From: JBICIG01 sp043101605
GTDB taxonomy: Bacteria; Planctomycetota; Phycisphaerae; Phycisphaerales; UBA1924
Length of the DNA: 22,568 bases
NCBI GenBank assembly: GCA_043101605.1
Contig: JBICIG010000049.1
Span: forward strand, 1-22,568
Direction of reading: 5' to 3'
Part shown: piece after piece, positions 1-9,165 of the stretch
Layout of the letters: each line of letters opens with the position of its first letter
Numbering within the stretch: position 1 is the stretch's first letter
Notes under the pieces: model-generated
Told to the model about the DNA's origin: nothing
The model's database searches: none
The model's input: the letters and a program-made list of their open reading frames with translations, nothing else
Program-made: the position numbers and the translations under genes

Positions 1-1432
<1,432 letters not shown>

Positions 1433-1634
1433 TACCAGCCGCCGCCGAACTTGACGATCTGTCTGGCAGTCCGCTGCCCGGCGGGTTCATCAGGCCTCGG
1501 CCGCGGGGTGCGAGTGATCGCACCGGCTTCGGTTCCCTCCGAGGCGCGCAGAGAGATTCGAGTCTCATGCTCTATCGCATTCGTTCTTCTTCCGGTCATT
1601 CACCGTGGCAGCCGTGACAACGGCTTCCCCGGCT
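1433..1634 (+). other. 23S-5S internal transcribed spacer, no tRNA
   Basis: About 200 bp separate the 23S and 5S genes. I looked for a tRNA (T-loop GTTCGANNC flanked by a 7-bp acceptor stem) on both strands and found none. Short open frames here are not supported as genes. The spacer is presumably transcribed and removed during rRNA processing, but no clear processing stem was traced. Confidence 0.7.
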
Positions 1635-1744
1635 TGTCGGTGACCAGAGGTCTGGGGTCACACCTGTTCCCATCCCGAACACAGCAGTTAAGCCCAGGCC
1701 GCCGATGATACTGCATTGCGGGAAAGTAGGTCATCGCCGACGCT
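1635..1744 (+). rRNA. rrf: 5S ribosomal RNA
   Basis: The core matches bacterial 5S rRNA: GGGGTCACACCTGTTCCCATCC, then CGAACACAGCAGTTAAGCCC, then GGAAAGTAGGTCATCGCC. The 5' and 3' ends pair to form helix I (GTCGGTGA near 1636-1643 with TCGCCGAC near 1735-1742). This gives a molecule of about 108-110 nt, normal for bacteria. The ends are inferred from that helix and may be off by one to three bases. An intrinsic terminator follows at once, so this is the last gene of the rRNA operon. Confidence 0.95.
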
Positions 1745-1745
1745 T

Positions 1746-1780
1746 GGGCTCCTCGAGGTAAACCTCGTGGAGCCCTTTTT
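1746..1780 (+). terminator. Intrinsic terminator of the rRNA operon
   Basis: GGGCTCC (1746-1752) pairs with GGAGCCC (1769-1775) and CGAGG (1754-1758) pairs with CCTCG (1763-1767), with one T-T mismatch and a TAAA loop. TTTTT follows at 1776-1780 and then CGTTT. This is a textbook rho-independent terminator two bases after the 5S helix. Confidence 0.95.
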
Positions 1781-2169
1781 CGTTTCTGCCTCCGTCGCTC
1801 ATCATGTGGTGATCTCCGCGGCGGGGCGGTCGCACACCGCCACGATCCTCCGGGCAGTTGATGGCGCTGCCGGCGCGGCGGAGCGGTGGCGGCTCGGGAG
1901 CCCGTCACCCGACCGCTCGTCGCGTTGGAACCGGGCGCGTTTGAACCGTGACCGTGTTTGTTTCGAGGCTCAGCGGCCGCGGCGCGGGATCGGCGTCTTC
2001 GCGGCATGCGCGTGAGGGCTCCGCCCGGTCATAGGTTCATGTCGTTGTCTGGGGGTGTCGCTTCCGTCATGCCGCGGCGTCGAGAACTCGGCTCATCGCC
2101 ATTCCGTACCATGCGGTGCGGGTCCGGCACGCGGGCCCGATTCCACGCCGACGATCCAGGGAGAACGCC
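1781..2169. other. Intergenic region between rRNA operon and first protein gene
   Basis: This is about 390 bp with no open frame I would defend on either strand; those present are arginine-rich shadow frames. A TACCAT hexamer at 2107-2112 could be a -10 element for the gene at 2170. A Shine-Dalgarno-like AGGGAGA lies at 2158-2164. Nothing else was recognised. Confidence 0.5.
2107..2112 (+). promoter_or_regulatory. Possible -10 element (TACCAT)
   Basis: The hexamer TACCAT is the same as the one just before the fur-like gene and, on the other strand, exbB. Here it lies 57 nt before the chosen ATG, so any transcript would carry a leader with the ribosome binding site at 2158-2164. No convincing -35 box is visible, so this is tentative. 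Confidence 0.3.
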
Positions 2170-2874
2170 ATGGCCGACGCAACGCCCCGCCTGTACGACG
2201 AAGGTGCCGAGGACCTCATGCAGTCCGCCGACTTTGCCGATCGCGTCACGCTGCTGCCGGGCGAGGGCGGGCGGATCGAGTCCGGGCGACGCCTGCGCAT
2301 CCTGTGGGGGCAGGACATGCTCAAGGATGTGCTCGACGGGCGGTACCGCGCGATCATTTGCGGCGTCAACGACACGGACAACACGCACGGCATCATCGCC
2401 CAGATCGTCAATCTCGTGACCACCAGCCAGTGGTCGGTCCAGACGGTCACGAGCTACGCGCGGATGTTCCAGGAGTCGGTCTCGATCCACGCGGCCCACG
2501 ACAAGGAGCCGTATGTCCTCAAGTACGATCTCGACTCGCTGCTGATCCTCGCGCTGCTCCGCCCGCGCGGGCGCGACCATTTCACGCTGGACGACCTCAA
2601 CCGCGGGTTCCGCACGGTCAATCGCATGACCCAGGGTCGGCGCGACCGGACGCCCGTGGCGACGGTCTCGTTTCTCGGGGCCCGTTCGAACAGCCTGGTC
2701 GACGAGACCGGCCGCGAGCCCAGCTTCGAGACGGTGGTTCGGACGATGTACGAAGCGGGGTTTCGCGGCGATGTGTACCCGTCGCCGCAACTCTGGGGCT
2801 TCGGCGATGTGGGCGTCTTCCCGACCTACCCGTTCCCCGAGGGCTTCGACCGCATGCGGCAGGGGAGCAGCTGA
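2170..2874 (+). CDS. Conserved-looking protein of unknown function
   Basis: This is a 234-aa soluble protein that I do not recognise. It starts MADATPRLYDEG and has no signal peptide and no membrane segment. The balanced composition, with many aromatic residues, and the GC-rich third positions support real coding. Visible features include a segment RAIICGVNDTDNTHG near residues 57-71 and a Tyr/Pro/Phe-rich C-terminus ending in FPTYPFPEGFDRMR. The start ATG was chosen because AGGGAGA sits 5 nt upstream; an upstream in-frame GTG at 2116 would add 18 arginine-rich residues and has no ribosome site. It is followed 8 bp later by the DinB-family gene, probably in one operon. No function can be assigned. 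Confidence 0.75.
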   Translation: MADATPRLYDEGAEDLMQSADFADRVTLLPGEGGRIESGRRLRILWGQDMLKDVLDGRYRAIICGVNDTDNTHGIIAQIVNLVTTSQWSVQTVTSYARMFQESVSIHAAHDKEPYVLKYDLDSLLILALLRPRGRDHFTLDDLNRGFRTVNRMTQGRRDRTPVATVSFLGARSNSLVDETGREPSFETVVRTMYEAGFRGDVYPSPQLWGFGDVGVFPTYPFPEGFDRMRQGSS

Positions 2875-2882
2875 GGCGAGCC

Positions 2883-3410
2883 GTGAACCCGGAGCCGCTT
2901 GTTCACCTTCTTCGGTCGACGCCCGCGGCGTTGCGAATGCTGCTCGCGCATGTGGCGCCGGATCACGCCCGGCGGCGTGGCCCCGGCGGGGCGTGGTCGA
3001 TCGTCGAGATCGTGCATCATCTGGCCGACGAGGAGATCGAGGACTTCGGGCTTCGGCTGCGGCTGATGATCGAGGACCCCGCCGCGGCGTGGCCCGGCAT
3101 CGACCCCGAGGGTGCGGTGCGCGAGCGTGATGCGATCAACGCGGACCTTGCCGAGCAGTTGGATCGATTCGCGGCCGCGCGTGCCGAGTCGGTCGCGTGG
3201 CTGGAGGCGTTGACGGCGAGCGGGGGGCCGGACTGGTCACGAACATATGAGCATCCGTCGCTCGGCCCGATCGCCGCGGGCGACCTGCTCGCGGCGTGGG
3301 CCGATCACGACCTGCTGCATCTCCGGCAGATCGCGCGCAGGCTGCACGAGATCGTGCAGGCCGAGGCGGCGCCGTTCGGCACGGACTATGCGGGTGTGAT
3401 CGGGCAGTGA
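2883..3410 (+). CDS. DinB-superfamily (DinB_2-like) metal-dependent protein
   Basis: This is a 175-aa protein with the four-helix DinB/DinB_2 pattern. An early WSIVEIVHHLADEE motif places a His at 45/46, and a late WADHDLLHLRQI motif gives His142 and His146 (HxxxH). Together these form the usual three-histidine divalent-metal site. Length fits the family (150-180 aa). Family members include thiol transferases of the bacillithiol/mycothiol type and many uncharacterised hydrolase-like proteins; the exact reaction is unknown. The start is a GTG 8 bp after the upstream stop, with a purine-rich GAGGCGAG just before it. The next gene, nadE, is convergent and ends 37 bp away. Confidence 0.82.
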   Translation: MNPEPLVHLLRSTPAALRMLLAHVAPDHARRRGPGGAWSIVEIVHHLADEEIEDFGLRLRLMIEDPAAAWPGIDPEGAVRERDAINADLAEQLDRFAAARAESVAWLEALTASGGPDWSRTYEHPSLGPIAAGDLLAAWADHDLLHLRQIARRLHEIVQAEAAPFGTDYAGVIGQ

Positions 3411-3447
3411 AGATGGCTGCTGTGATCGGGGAAGCCGCAACGGTGGC

Positions 3448-5154
3448 TCAGGTGGCGTGCCAGCCGCGGGCGATGGGGAAGCGGCGCCCGAAGCCAAAGG
3501 CGACGCTGGTGATCTTCAGGCCCGTGGCGAGCTGCTTGCGCTTGTACTCGTTGAGATCGATCAGGCGCAGGACGCGGGAGACGACCGCGTCCTCGAAGCC
3601 GGTCTCGCCGACGATCCGCGCGTGCGACTGGTGTTCTTCGACATAGCGGCGGACGATCTCGTCGAGCTGTTCGTACGCGGGCAGCGAGTCGGAATCGAGC
3701 TGCCCCGGCGCGAGCTCGGCGCTGGGGGGCTTGGTGATGGTCGATTCGGGGATCGGGGGTTGTCCGAAGCCGCAGTCGGCGAAGTGTTCGTTCATCCAGC
3801 GGGCGAGTTGGTAGACCTGGACCTTGGTGACATCGCTGATGACCGCGAGCCCGCCGTTCATGTCGCCGTAGAGCGTGCAGTAGCCGACGGCGAGTTCGCT
3901 CTTGTTGCCGGTGGTGAGCAGCAGGGCGCCGGTGCGGTTGGAGAGCGCCATGGTGATGACGCCGCGCAGGCGCGACTGGAGATTCTCCTGCGTGACATCG
4001 GGGAGGGAAGCGCCGAGGGCGGGCTCGCCGAGTTCGGTGAACGCGCGGTCGAGCGTGGCGCCCATCGCGGCGTGGGCGTCCTCGATGGGGATCTCGACAT
4101 AGGAGGAACCGAGGCGTCGGCAGAGTTCGCGGGCGTCGGTGAGGCTTCCCTGGCTGGAGAATCGGCTGGGCATCGCGATGCCCAGGACCTGCTCGGCGCC
4201 CAGCGCCGCCGACGCGATCGCGGCGACGACCGCCGAGTCGATCCCGCCCGAGACGCCGAGCAGCACCTCGCGGAAGCCTGTCTTTCGGCAGTAGTCGCGG
4301 ACGCCCAGCACGAGGGCGCGGAAGGTGAGTTCGGCGGCGGTGGCTTCGATGCGCGGGTCGTGCCCGAGTGGCGCGGGTTCGGCGTCGGGCGTCAGATCCA
4401 CGGTGACGAGCGCGGGCTCGAAGCCCGGTCCGGCGGCGATGAGTTCGCCCGACGCGTCGAAGGCGCAGGCGTGCCCGTCGAAGATGAGTTCATCGTTCCC
4501 GCCGACCTGGTTGACGGCGCAGACGACGATGCCGTGCGCGCGGGCGTGGCGGGCGAGCAGTTCCCGGTGCCGCCGGCCTTTGCCGAGCACGAACGGGGAG
4601 GCCGACGGATTGACGATGATCTCGGCGCCGGCCTGCACGAGGGCGGCAACGGGGTCGGGCTCGTCGAAGTATCGGGCGGCGAAGCCGACATCCTCGCCGC
4701 GCCAGAGGTCCTCGCAGATCGAGAGCCCGATGCGCCGCCCGGCGACCTCGAGGACGACCGCCTCGTGCCCCGGTTCGAAGTAGCGGTCCTCGTCGAAGAC
4801 ATCGTAAGTCGGGAGGAGCCGCTTGAGGTAGCGGGCGATGATGCCGCCACCCCGCGCGACCACCAGCGCGTTGCGGCAATGCCCGGCGTGCATCACGGGG
4901 CACCCGATCACCGCGGTCAGGTCGGCACCGGCCTCGCGTGCGATCTCTCGGGCGAGCCTCTCGGCGGCTCGCTCGCAGGCGGCGACGAAGCCTTCCTGCA
5001 GGAGCAGGTCCTTGGGCGGGTAGCCGCTGAGGCAGAGTTCGGGCGTGACGAGCAGGTCGGCCTGGCGGGCGGACCGGGCCGCTTCCAGCACGAGTTCGGC
5101 GTTGCCTTCAATCGCTCCGACGGTCGGGTTGATCTGCGCGAGTGCGATCTTCAT
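3448..5154 (-). CDS. nadE: Glutamine-dependent NAD+ synthetase
   Basis: This cytosolic enzyme performs the last step of NAD+ synthesis: nicotinic acid adenine dinucleotide + ATP + glutamine gives NAD+ + AMP + PPi + glutamate. The 568-aa protein has both domains. Residues 1 to about 260 are a nitrilase-fold glutaminase with Glu39 (TPELCLSGYPPKDLL), Lys111 (YLKRLLPTYDVFDEDRYF) and Cys147 (SICEDLW). Residues about 275-568 are the synthetase, with the PP-loop SGGIDS at 302-307 and TGNKSELAVGYCTLYGD further on. Length and catalytic residues are normal. Its first 47 bp overlap the end of the upstream membrane-protein gene in another frame. A TACGAT hexamer 8 nt before the ATG, with no ribosome binding site, suggests a separate leaderless transcript. 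Confidence 0.97.
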   Translation of the reverse strand: MKIALAQINPTVGAIEGNAELVLEAARSARQADLLVTPELCLSGYPPKDLLLQEGFVAACERAAERLAREIAREAGADLTAVIGCPVMHAGHCRNALVVARGGGIIARYLKRLLPTYDVFDEDRYFEPGHEAVVLEVAGRRIGLSICEDLWRGEDVGFAARYFDEPDPVAALVQAGAEIIVNPSASPFVLGKGRRHRELLARHARAHGIVVCAVNQVGGNDELIFDGHACAFDASGELIAAGPGFEPALVTVDLTPDAEPAPLGHDPRIEATAAELTFRALVLGVRDYCRKTGFREVLLGVSGGIDSAVVAAIASAALGAEQVLGIAMPSRFSSQGSLTDARELCRRLGSSYVEIPIEDAHAAMGATLDRAFTELGEPALGASLPDVTQENLQSRLRGVITMALSNRTGALLLTTGNKSELAVGYCTLYGDMNGGLAVISDVTKVQVYQLARWMNEHFADCGFGQPPIPESTITKPPSAELAPGQLDSDSLPAYEQLDEIVRRYVEEHQSHARIVGETGFEDAVVSRVLRLIDLNEYKRKQLATGLKITSVAFGFGRRFPIARGWHAT

Positions 5155-6262
5155 CCGCGGCGATCGTAGGTTCCGTGGGAGAGGGCTCGGATCGGGCGGG
5201 GTCGGGAAGGCCGGGCTCGGACTCGTCGGCGGCGCGCTTGCCGAGCCCGAGCAGGCGGCGGGGCCCGAGCCACGCGATCCCGCCGAACGCGCCGAGGAGG
5301 AAGACCGCCGACTCGGTGGCGGTGACCGCCAGGGCCGCGGCGGCGAAGGCGTCGGCCGAGCCGATGCCCAGGGCGGCCGCGGCCCCGACGACGCTCGCCT
5401 CGCGTGTGCCCAGGTTCCCCGCGGGGCTGAAGACGCCCACGAGGAAGTAAGTCGAGGCGACGAGGACCGCGTCCTCGGTGCGGAGGTCGAGCCCGAGGAT
5501 CCACGCGATGACGATGAATCGGCCGGCCTGCACGCCGATGTCGAGCAGGCGCAGCGCCGCGGTCGCGGCGACCATGCGGGCGTCGGCGAGCATGTCGAAG
5601 CCGGCGTGCATCTTCCGCCACGCGTCGGTGCGGAGGAAGCGCTGGAGGGCGCGGAGGCGGAGGGGGTCGATCAGGGCGTGGAGCCGGTCGATGCCGCGGT
5701 CGCCCTCGAAGAACCGCCCCATCGCGACGGTCGCGGCGGCGAGCAGCACGATCCCGCCGATCGACGCTATCCACCACCACGCGTCGAGCCCGCCCCGCCA
5801 CAGACTGGCGGCGACCAGCGGCCCGAGCACAAGCAGCATCACCGACCCGAACGCGCCGAACCAGGAGGTGATGAGGAGGATGGGCACGCCGTCGCGCCGG
5901 TTGTGGATCGCGATGCGCGACAGGGCGCTGAGCTTGGCGGGGAGGTACGCCAGAGCGGTGGCGATGGCGTTGGTCGCCTGGACATCCATCATGCGCAGGC
6001 GGCGCTTGGGCATCAGGGTGATCCAGAAGATGAGCCCGTTGATCGCGAGCGTCGCGGCGCTGAGCCCCAGCAGCAGCCCGACCTGCCACCACGGCGCCTC
6101 GCCCAGCTTGGAGAGCTGCTCCTGGTTCTTCTCCGACAGCGCGATCCGGATCATCCACGCGAACAGCAGCAGCCCGCCGGCGAACGCGAGGAGCTGGAGC
6201 ACGAGCTTGAGGCGTGCGCGGCGGAGGGCGCGATCGGTGCCGGGTTCACGCGCGTCGCTCAC
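5108..6262 (-). CDS. Lysylphosphatidylglycerol-synthase-type (UPF0104) integral membrane protein
   Basis: This is a 384-aa inner-membrane protein with several hydrophobic helices. Its conserved C-terminal motif SPAGNLGTREASVV (the family G-x-G-x-R-E signature) is typical of the flippase-like transmembrane domain of MprF and of stand-alone UPF0104 proteins. The aminoacyltransferase domain of MprF is absent, so lipid or glycan handling is more likely than lysyl transfer. The substrate is unknown. The start is a GTG whose GTGA overlaps the TGA stop of the upstream gene, implying translational coupling. The hydrophilic C-terminal tail (about 40 residues rich in Glu, Pro, Asp, Arg) runs 47 bp into nadE. 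Its partner upstream is a GT-C-like glycosyltransferase candidate, so the two may act on the same membrane-linked sugar. Confidence 0.85.
   Translation of the reverse strand: MSDAREPGTDRALRRARLKLVLQLLAFAGGLLLFAWMIRIALSEKNQEQLSKLGEAPWWQVGLLLGLSAATLAINGLIFWITLMPKRRLRMMDVQATNAIATALAYLPAKLSALSRIAIHNRRDGVPILLITSWFGAFGSVMLLVLGPLVAASLWRGGLDAWWWIASIGGIVLLAAATVAMGRFFEGDRGIDRLHALIDPLRLRALQRFLRTDAWRKMHAGFDMLADARMVAATAALRLLDIGVQAGRFIVIAWILGLDLRTEDAVLVASTYFLVGVFSPAGNLGTREASVVGAAAALGIGSADAFAAAALAVTATESAVFLLGAFGGIAWLGPRRLLGLGKRAADESEPGLPDPARSEPSPTEPTIAADEDRTRADQPDRRSD
5163..5168 (-). promoter_or_regulatory. Putative -10 element of nadE (TACGAT, leaderless type)
   Basis: On the - strand TACGAT is followed by exactly 8 nt and then the nadE ATG. 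It fits TANNNT at a distance that would place the transcript start at or next to the ATG. It lies inside the coding end of the upstream membrane-protein gene. No clear -35 box is visible. Confidence 0.45.
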
Positions 6263-8487
6263 GGCGCTTCCCCGATGCGGAAGATGAGGACCCGACCGTC
6301 GGCGCGGATCCACAGGGGCTCGCCGAGCGACCCGACCCACGCCGAGACGCGTTCGAGGGTGACGCGCGGGTCGTACCACCCGTCCTTTCCGATCAGGCGA
6401 GCGAGTTCGGGTTCCGAGACGACGACCATGCCGATGCCCTGTTCGCGCAGGGAGCGCGTCCACGCGTTCGGCCCGGCTTCGGGCGCGGATTCGATCGCGT
6501 CGCCCAGCGGGGAGGCATCCCAGGTGGTGTGATAGACCACCGGCGGGCGCACAAAGAACGCCCGCGCCTCGCCCAGCAGGTAGACCACCTCGCCGGGCGC
6601 TGCGAGCAGGTTCGCGGCGGCGGGCCAGTCGAGCCGGGCGAGCAGGTCGGCGCGCTCGCGGGGGCGCAGCTCGCGCAGCGAGCGGGCCGAGAGCTCGCCG
6701 GTGAACGCGGGGGTTCCGAGGACGAGGTACTCGTTGGGGGCACTGGCTTCGGTGCCGTCGGGCCGGGTGACGGGGGCGGCGTCGCGAAAGACCGCGAGCA
6801 GGAAGGCGCTCTGGACCAGCACCGCCGCCACGCCGACGGTGATCGCGAGCCTCCGTCGGCGGGTGGTCGCGAGCGCCAGCCCGAACAACGCCGCGCCCGG
6901 CACGAGCACGGGGATGAGGAATCGCGACTGAAGATGCGTGACCGAGAGCCACGCGAGGAGTTGGAAGGCGAGGCCACCGATCAGCACCAGCGCGATTCTC
7001 TGGTTGCTCCGGACGCTTCCTGTGGAATCCTCGGACGAGGCGCGGCGGGCGGCGACGAGGCACACGACGCCCGAGACGAGGGCGATCGGCGCAAAGAGCG
7101 CCCATTGCGTGTGCCCGAGTCCGCGGGCGCGGTCGCCGATCGGCCAGAGCAGCATGCGCAGGCGCTCGATCACGCCCTCGCTCGCAAAGTGAGCCCCGGC
7201 GTAGCGGGCGATCTGCTCGTCGGTCCAGTGACCGCTGCCGAACACGCCGGCGAGCATCGGGAAGACCGGGTTGCCCGATGCGTCCCAGTTGCGGAGCATC
7301 CAGGGGAGCAGCATGACCACGCCCGCGATGCACCCGACGCCGACCGCGATCACCCATCGGCGGAGGGGAACGGTCGCGAGCAGCGCGATCCCGACCGGGC
7401 CGCCGATCATGAACAGGGCGGTGGGCTTGGCGCCGCACGCGGCTCCGACGAGCACGCCGGTGAGCAGGCCGCGGGGCGCGGGCCGCAGCCCGGGGAGCAT
7501 CGCGGCCGCCATCGCCGCGGCGCCGAGCAGCACGACGCCCATCTCGTTGTACGCGAGCGAACCGACGACGACGCTCCAGGGCGTCGCGACCACCAGGGCC
7601 CCGGCGAGCAGGGCGGCGACCTCGACCACGCCGCGCCGCGTGTCGGCTTCATCGAGATGCGATGAGTTCGCGTGCCCGAGCCCGCGGACGAAGTCCCACA
7701 TGACCGCCGCCGCGCCGAGGGTCATCCACGCGTGGATCCACTGGGGGATGAGCGCCTTCCACCCGCCGCCCGCGAGCAGCCCGGTCGGCCAGCCCTCGCG
7801 CGCGTCGGCGGCTCCCGCCATCGCCGCGGCGTGGGCCCCGGCCGCCTCGACGGAGCCGGGCAGGAACGAATAGACATTGTGCGTCGCCGGCTCGATGCGT
7901 CCGGCGTCGAGCCACTCGGCGATCAGTTGCAGGTGGTAGCTCAGCGCGTCGTAGCCCGCGAACTCCGACGCCCACAGCCAGCCCGGCGGGCTCGCCGACG
8001 CGACCATCAGCACCGCGGTCGGCACGACGAACACGAGCATCATCCACGGCGTACGCATCGGTTCGATGCGCCCGCCCGCCCGGCGAAGCCCGGCGATCGC
8101 ACGCCACGCTGCGACACCCCACCCCGGCGCGAGCGTCGCGATCGCAAGCCCTTGGTTCAGCCCGCCCAGCACGCCCAGAAGGTGCGAAACGGTCAGCAGC
8201 ATCGCGATGCCGACGCCGAGGTCGAGCGAGAAGCGGGTTCCCGCGTCGCGCCACAGACCGCGGGCGAGCGTCCCGAGCCCCCACGCCGAGAGCATCCACA
8301 TGCCGCTCATCGCGCCGGCGGTCGCGAAGCGTTCACCGACGGCCGCGAATCCGACGACGGGGCCGTGCGTCGCGCCGAGCGAAGCGATCACGCCGATGGT
8401 GACCAGCAGCACGCCGAGCACGCCGCCCGAGGCCCACGCCGCGGCCCGGCGCGTCGGATCATCGAGTTCTTGCCGGCGCGCGCCCAT
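6259..8487 (-). CDS. Polytopic membrane protein, GT-C glycosyltransferase-like
   Basis: This 742-aa protein has about a dozen hydrophobic helices and a soluble C-terminal part (about residues 560-742). The first large loop holds EFAGYDALSYHLQLIAEWL (Asp180, His185). This resembles the acidic first-loop motif of GT-C enzymes such as the ArnT/PMT-like and DUF-type lipid-linked sugar transferases. The acceptor and sugar are unknown, and the GT-C call rests on this motif and the topology. The ATG is preceded by TAGACT with an 8-nt spacer and no ribosome binding site, so the transcript may be leaderless. It overlaps the next gene by 4 bp (GTGA) and probably forms an operon with it. Alternative: a general polytopic protein of unknown role. 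Confidence 0.75.
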   Translation of the reverse strand: MGARRQELDDPTRRAAAWASGGVLGVLLVTIGVIASLGATHGPVVGFAAVGERFATAGAMSGMWMLSAWGLGTLARGLWRDAGTRFSLDLGVGIAMLLTVSHLLGVLGGLNQGLAIATLAPGWGVAAWRAIAGLRRAGGRIEPMRTPWMMLVFVVPTAVLMVASASPPGWLWASEFAGYDALSYHLQLIAEWLDAGRIEPATHNVYSFLPGSVEAAGAHAAAMAGAADAREGWPTGLLAGGGWKALIPQWIHAWMTLGAAAVMWDFVRGLGHANSSHLDEADTRRGVVEVAALLAGALVVATPWSVVVGSLAYNEMGVVLLGAAAMAAAMLPGLRPAPRGLLTGVLVGAACGAKPTALFMIGGPVGIALLATVPLRRWVIAVGVGCIAGVVMLLPWMLRNWDASGNPVFPMLAGVFGSGHWTDEQIARYAGAHFASEGVIERLRMLLWPIGDRARGLGHTQWALFAPIALVSGVVCLVAARRASSEDSTGSVRSNQRIALVLIGGLAFQLLAWLSVTHLQSRFLIPVLVPGAALFGLALATTRRRRLAITVGVAAVLVQSAFLLAVFRDAAPVTRPDGTEASAPNEYLVLGTPAFTGELSARSLRELRPRERADLLARLDWPAAANLLAAPGEVVYLLGEARAFFVRPPVVYHTTWDASPLGDAIESAPEAGPNAWTRSLREQGIGMVVVSEPELARLIGKDGWYDPRVTLERVSAWVGSLGEPLWIRADGRVLIFRIGEAP

Positions 8488-8495
8488 CGCCGGCG

Positions 8496-8501
8496 AGTCT
8501 A
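8496..8501 (-). promoter_or_regulatory. Putative -10 element (TAGACT, leaderless type) of the GT-C-like gene
   Basis: TAGACT on the - strand is followed by 8 nt (CGCCGGCG) and then the ATG at 8487. The identical hexamer precedes the ABC permease ATG by 9 nt and lies upstream of the M16 gene. No purine-rich ribosome site fits in the 8-nt spacer. Confidence 0.5.
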
Positions 8502-8514
8502 CCCCGCGCGCACG

Positions 8515-8541
8515 AAAGAGGCCCCGCGATCAGACGGGGCC
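8515..8541 (-). terminator. Intrinsic terminator after the PilZ gene
   Basis: On the - strand GGCCCCG (complement of 8535-8541) pairs with CGGGGCC (complement of 8520-8526) around an 8-nt loop. TCTTTC follows. It sits 38 bp after the PilZ stop and just before the promoter of the next gene, which separates the two transcription units. Confidence 0.75.
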
Positions 8542-8578
8542 CGTGGGGAGCGATGTTGCGTCGGGCCAGTCGTTGGGG

Positions 8579-9085
8579 TCACGCGGCCTGCTTGGGCCCG
8601 AGCGCGCGGCGGACCGACGAGCAGTACGCCGCCTCCTTGATCGCCTCGGCCTGGCCCGGGGTGATGTCGAGGAAGGTCAGGCCCATCTCGTTGGTCCGCT
8701 CGGCGGACATGTGGCTCCAGACGACCTGCGCCCGCAGCCGGATCGTGCCGAACAGCGATTGCACCTTGATCTTCCGGACCTTGCCGACCTTCATCGGCTT
8801 GCGCGCCTTGCGGATGACCCGCATGCCCGTCGGCGAGAGATCGCGCACATCGCCCAGCGAGCACTCGAGCAGTTCGCAGCGGAAGCGGCCGTTCCTGCGG
8901 AGGTTGGCCTTCTTGATCGGGCGGTCCCACGCCGAGACCCGGTGAACGGGCTCGGCCGGCGCGTCCGGCGCGAGCGGTTCGGTCTGGGTCGCTTCCTCCC
9001 CGGCGTGGGGGGCGGCCGAATACTCGATCTCGCTCGCGGCGGTCTCGAAGTCGATCGGATCGGGATGGACATGGTCCGGCTGCAT
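8579..9085 (-). CDS. PilZ-domain protein
   Basis: This is a 168-aa soluble protein. Residues 1-52 are acidic and look disordered. A PilZ domain follows, with the c-di-GMP-binding arginine motif RRNGR at 63-67 and the second motif DLSPTG at 82-87 ((D/N)xSxxG), so binding of cyclic di-GMP is likely. The end of the barrel is seen in the NEMGLTFLDI segment, and a helical tail follows. It has no output domain, so it probably acts by partner contact. It is divergent from a second PilZ gene at 9166, with an 80-bp shared upstream region. A terminator follows at 8515-8541, so it is probably monocistronic. Confidence 0.9.
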   Translation of the reverse strand: MQPDHVHPDPIDFETAASEIEYSAAPHAGEEATQTEPLAPDAPAEPVHRVSAWDRPIKKANLRRNGRFRCELLECSLGDVRDLSPTGMRVIRKARKPMKVGKVRKIKVQSLFGTIRLRAQVVWSHMSAERTNEMGLTFLDITPGQAEAIKEAAYCSSVRRALGPKQAA

Positions 9086-9165
9086 GGCGGTTATCCAGTT
9101 GGCCCTTGTCGGTGATCGAACCCGTCGACTTCAGTCCGGTTCGTCGGAAGGGCTGTGAACCGAAT
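9086..9165. promoter_or_regulatory. Divergent upstream region between two PilZ genes
   Basis: The two PilZ genes point away from each other across about 80 bp, so both promoters should lie here or overlap the gene starts. No convincing -10/-35 pair could be named. GGAAGGG near 9147-9153 could serve as a distant ribosome site for the + strand gene. Confidence 0.4.

Noticed and set aside
1433..1634. Possible tRNA in the 23S-5S spacer
   Set aside because: No T-loop or acceptor-stem pairing was found.
3457..5169. Long open frame (about 570 codons) on the + strand opposite nadE
   Set aside because: It is a shadow of nadE caused by GC-rich third positions. Its product is Gly/Ala/Asp/Glu/Arg-rich with no motif, while nadE has every catalytic residue.
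6263..7438. Upstream extension of the LPG-synthase-type gene frame into the GT-C-like gene
   Set aside because: The extension is Arg/Pro-rich with no membrane helices, while the frame downstream of the GTG at 6262 is clearly a membrane protein that overlaps the preceding stop in coupled style.
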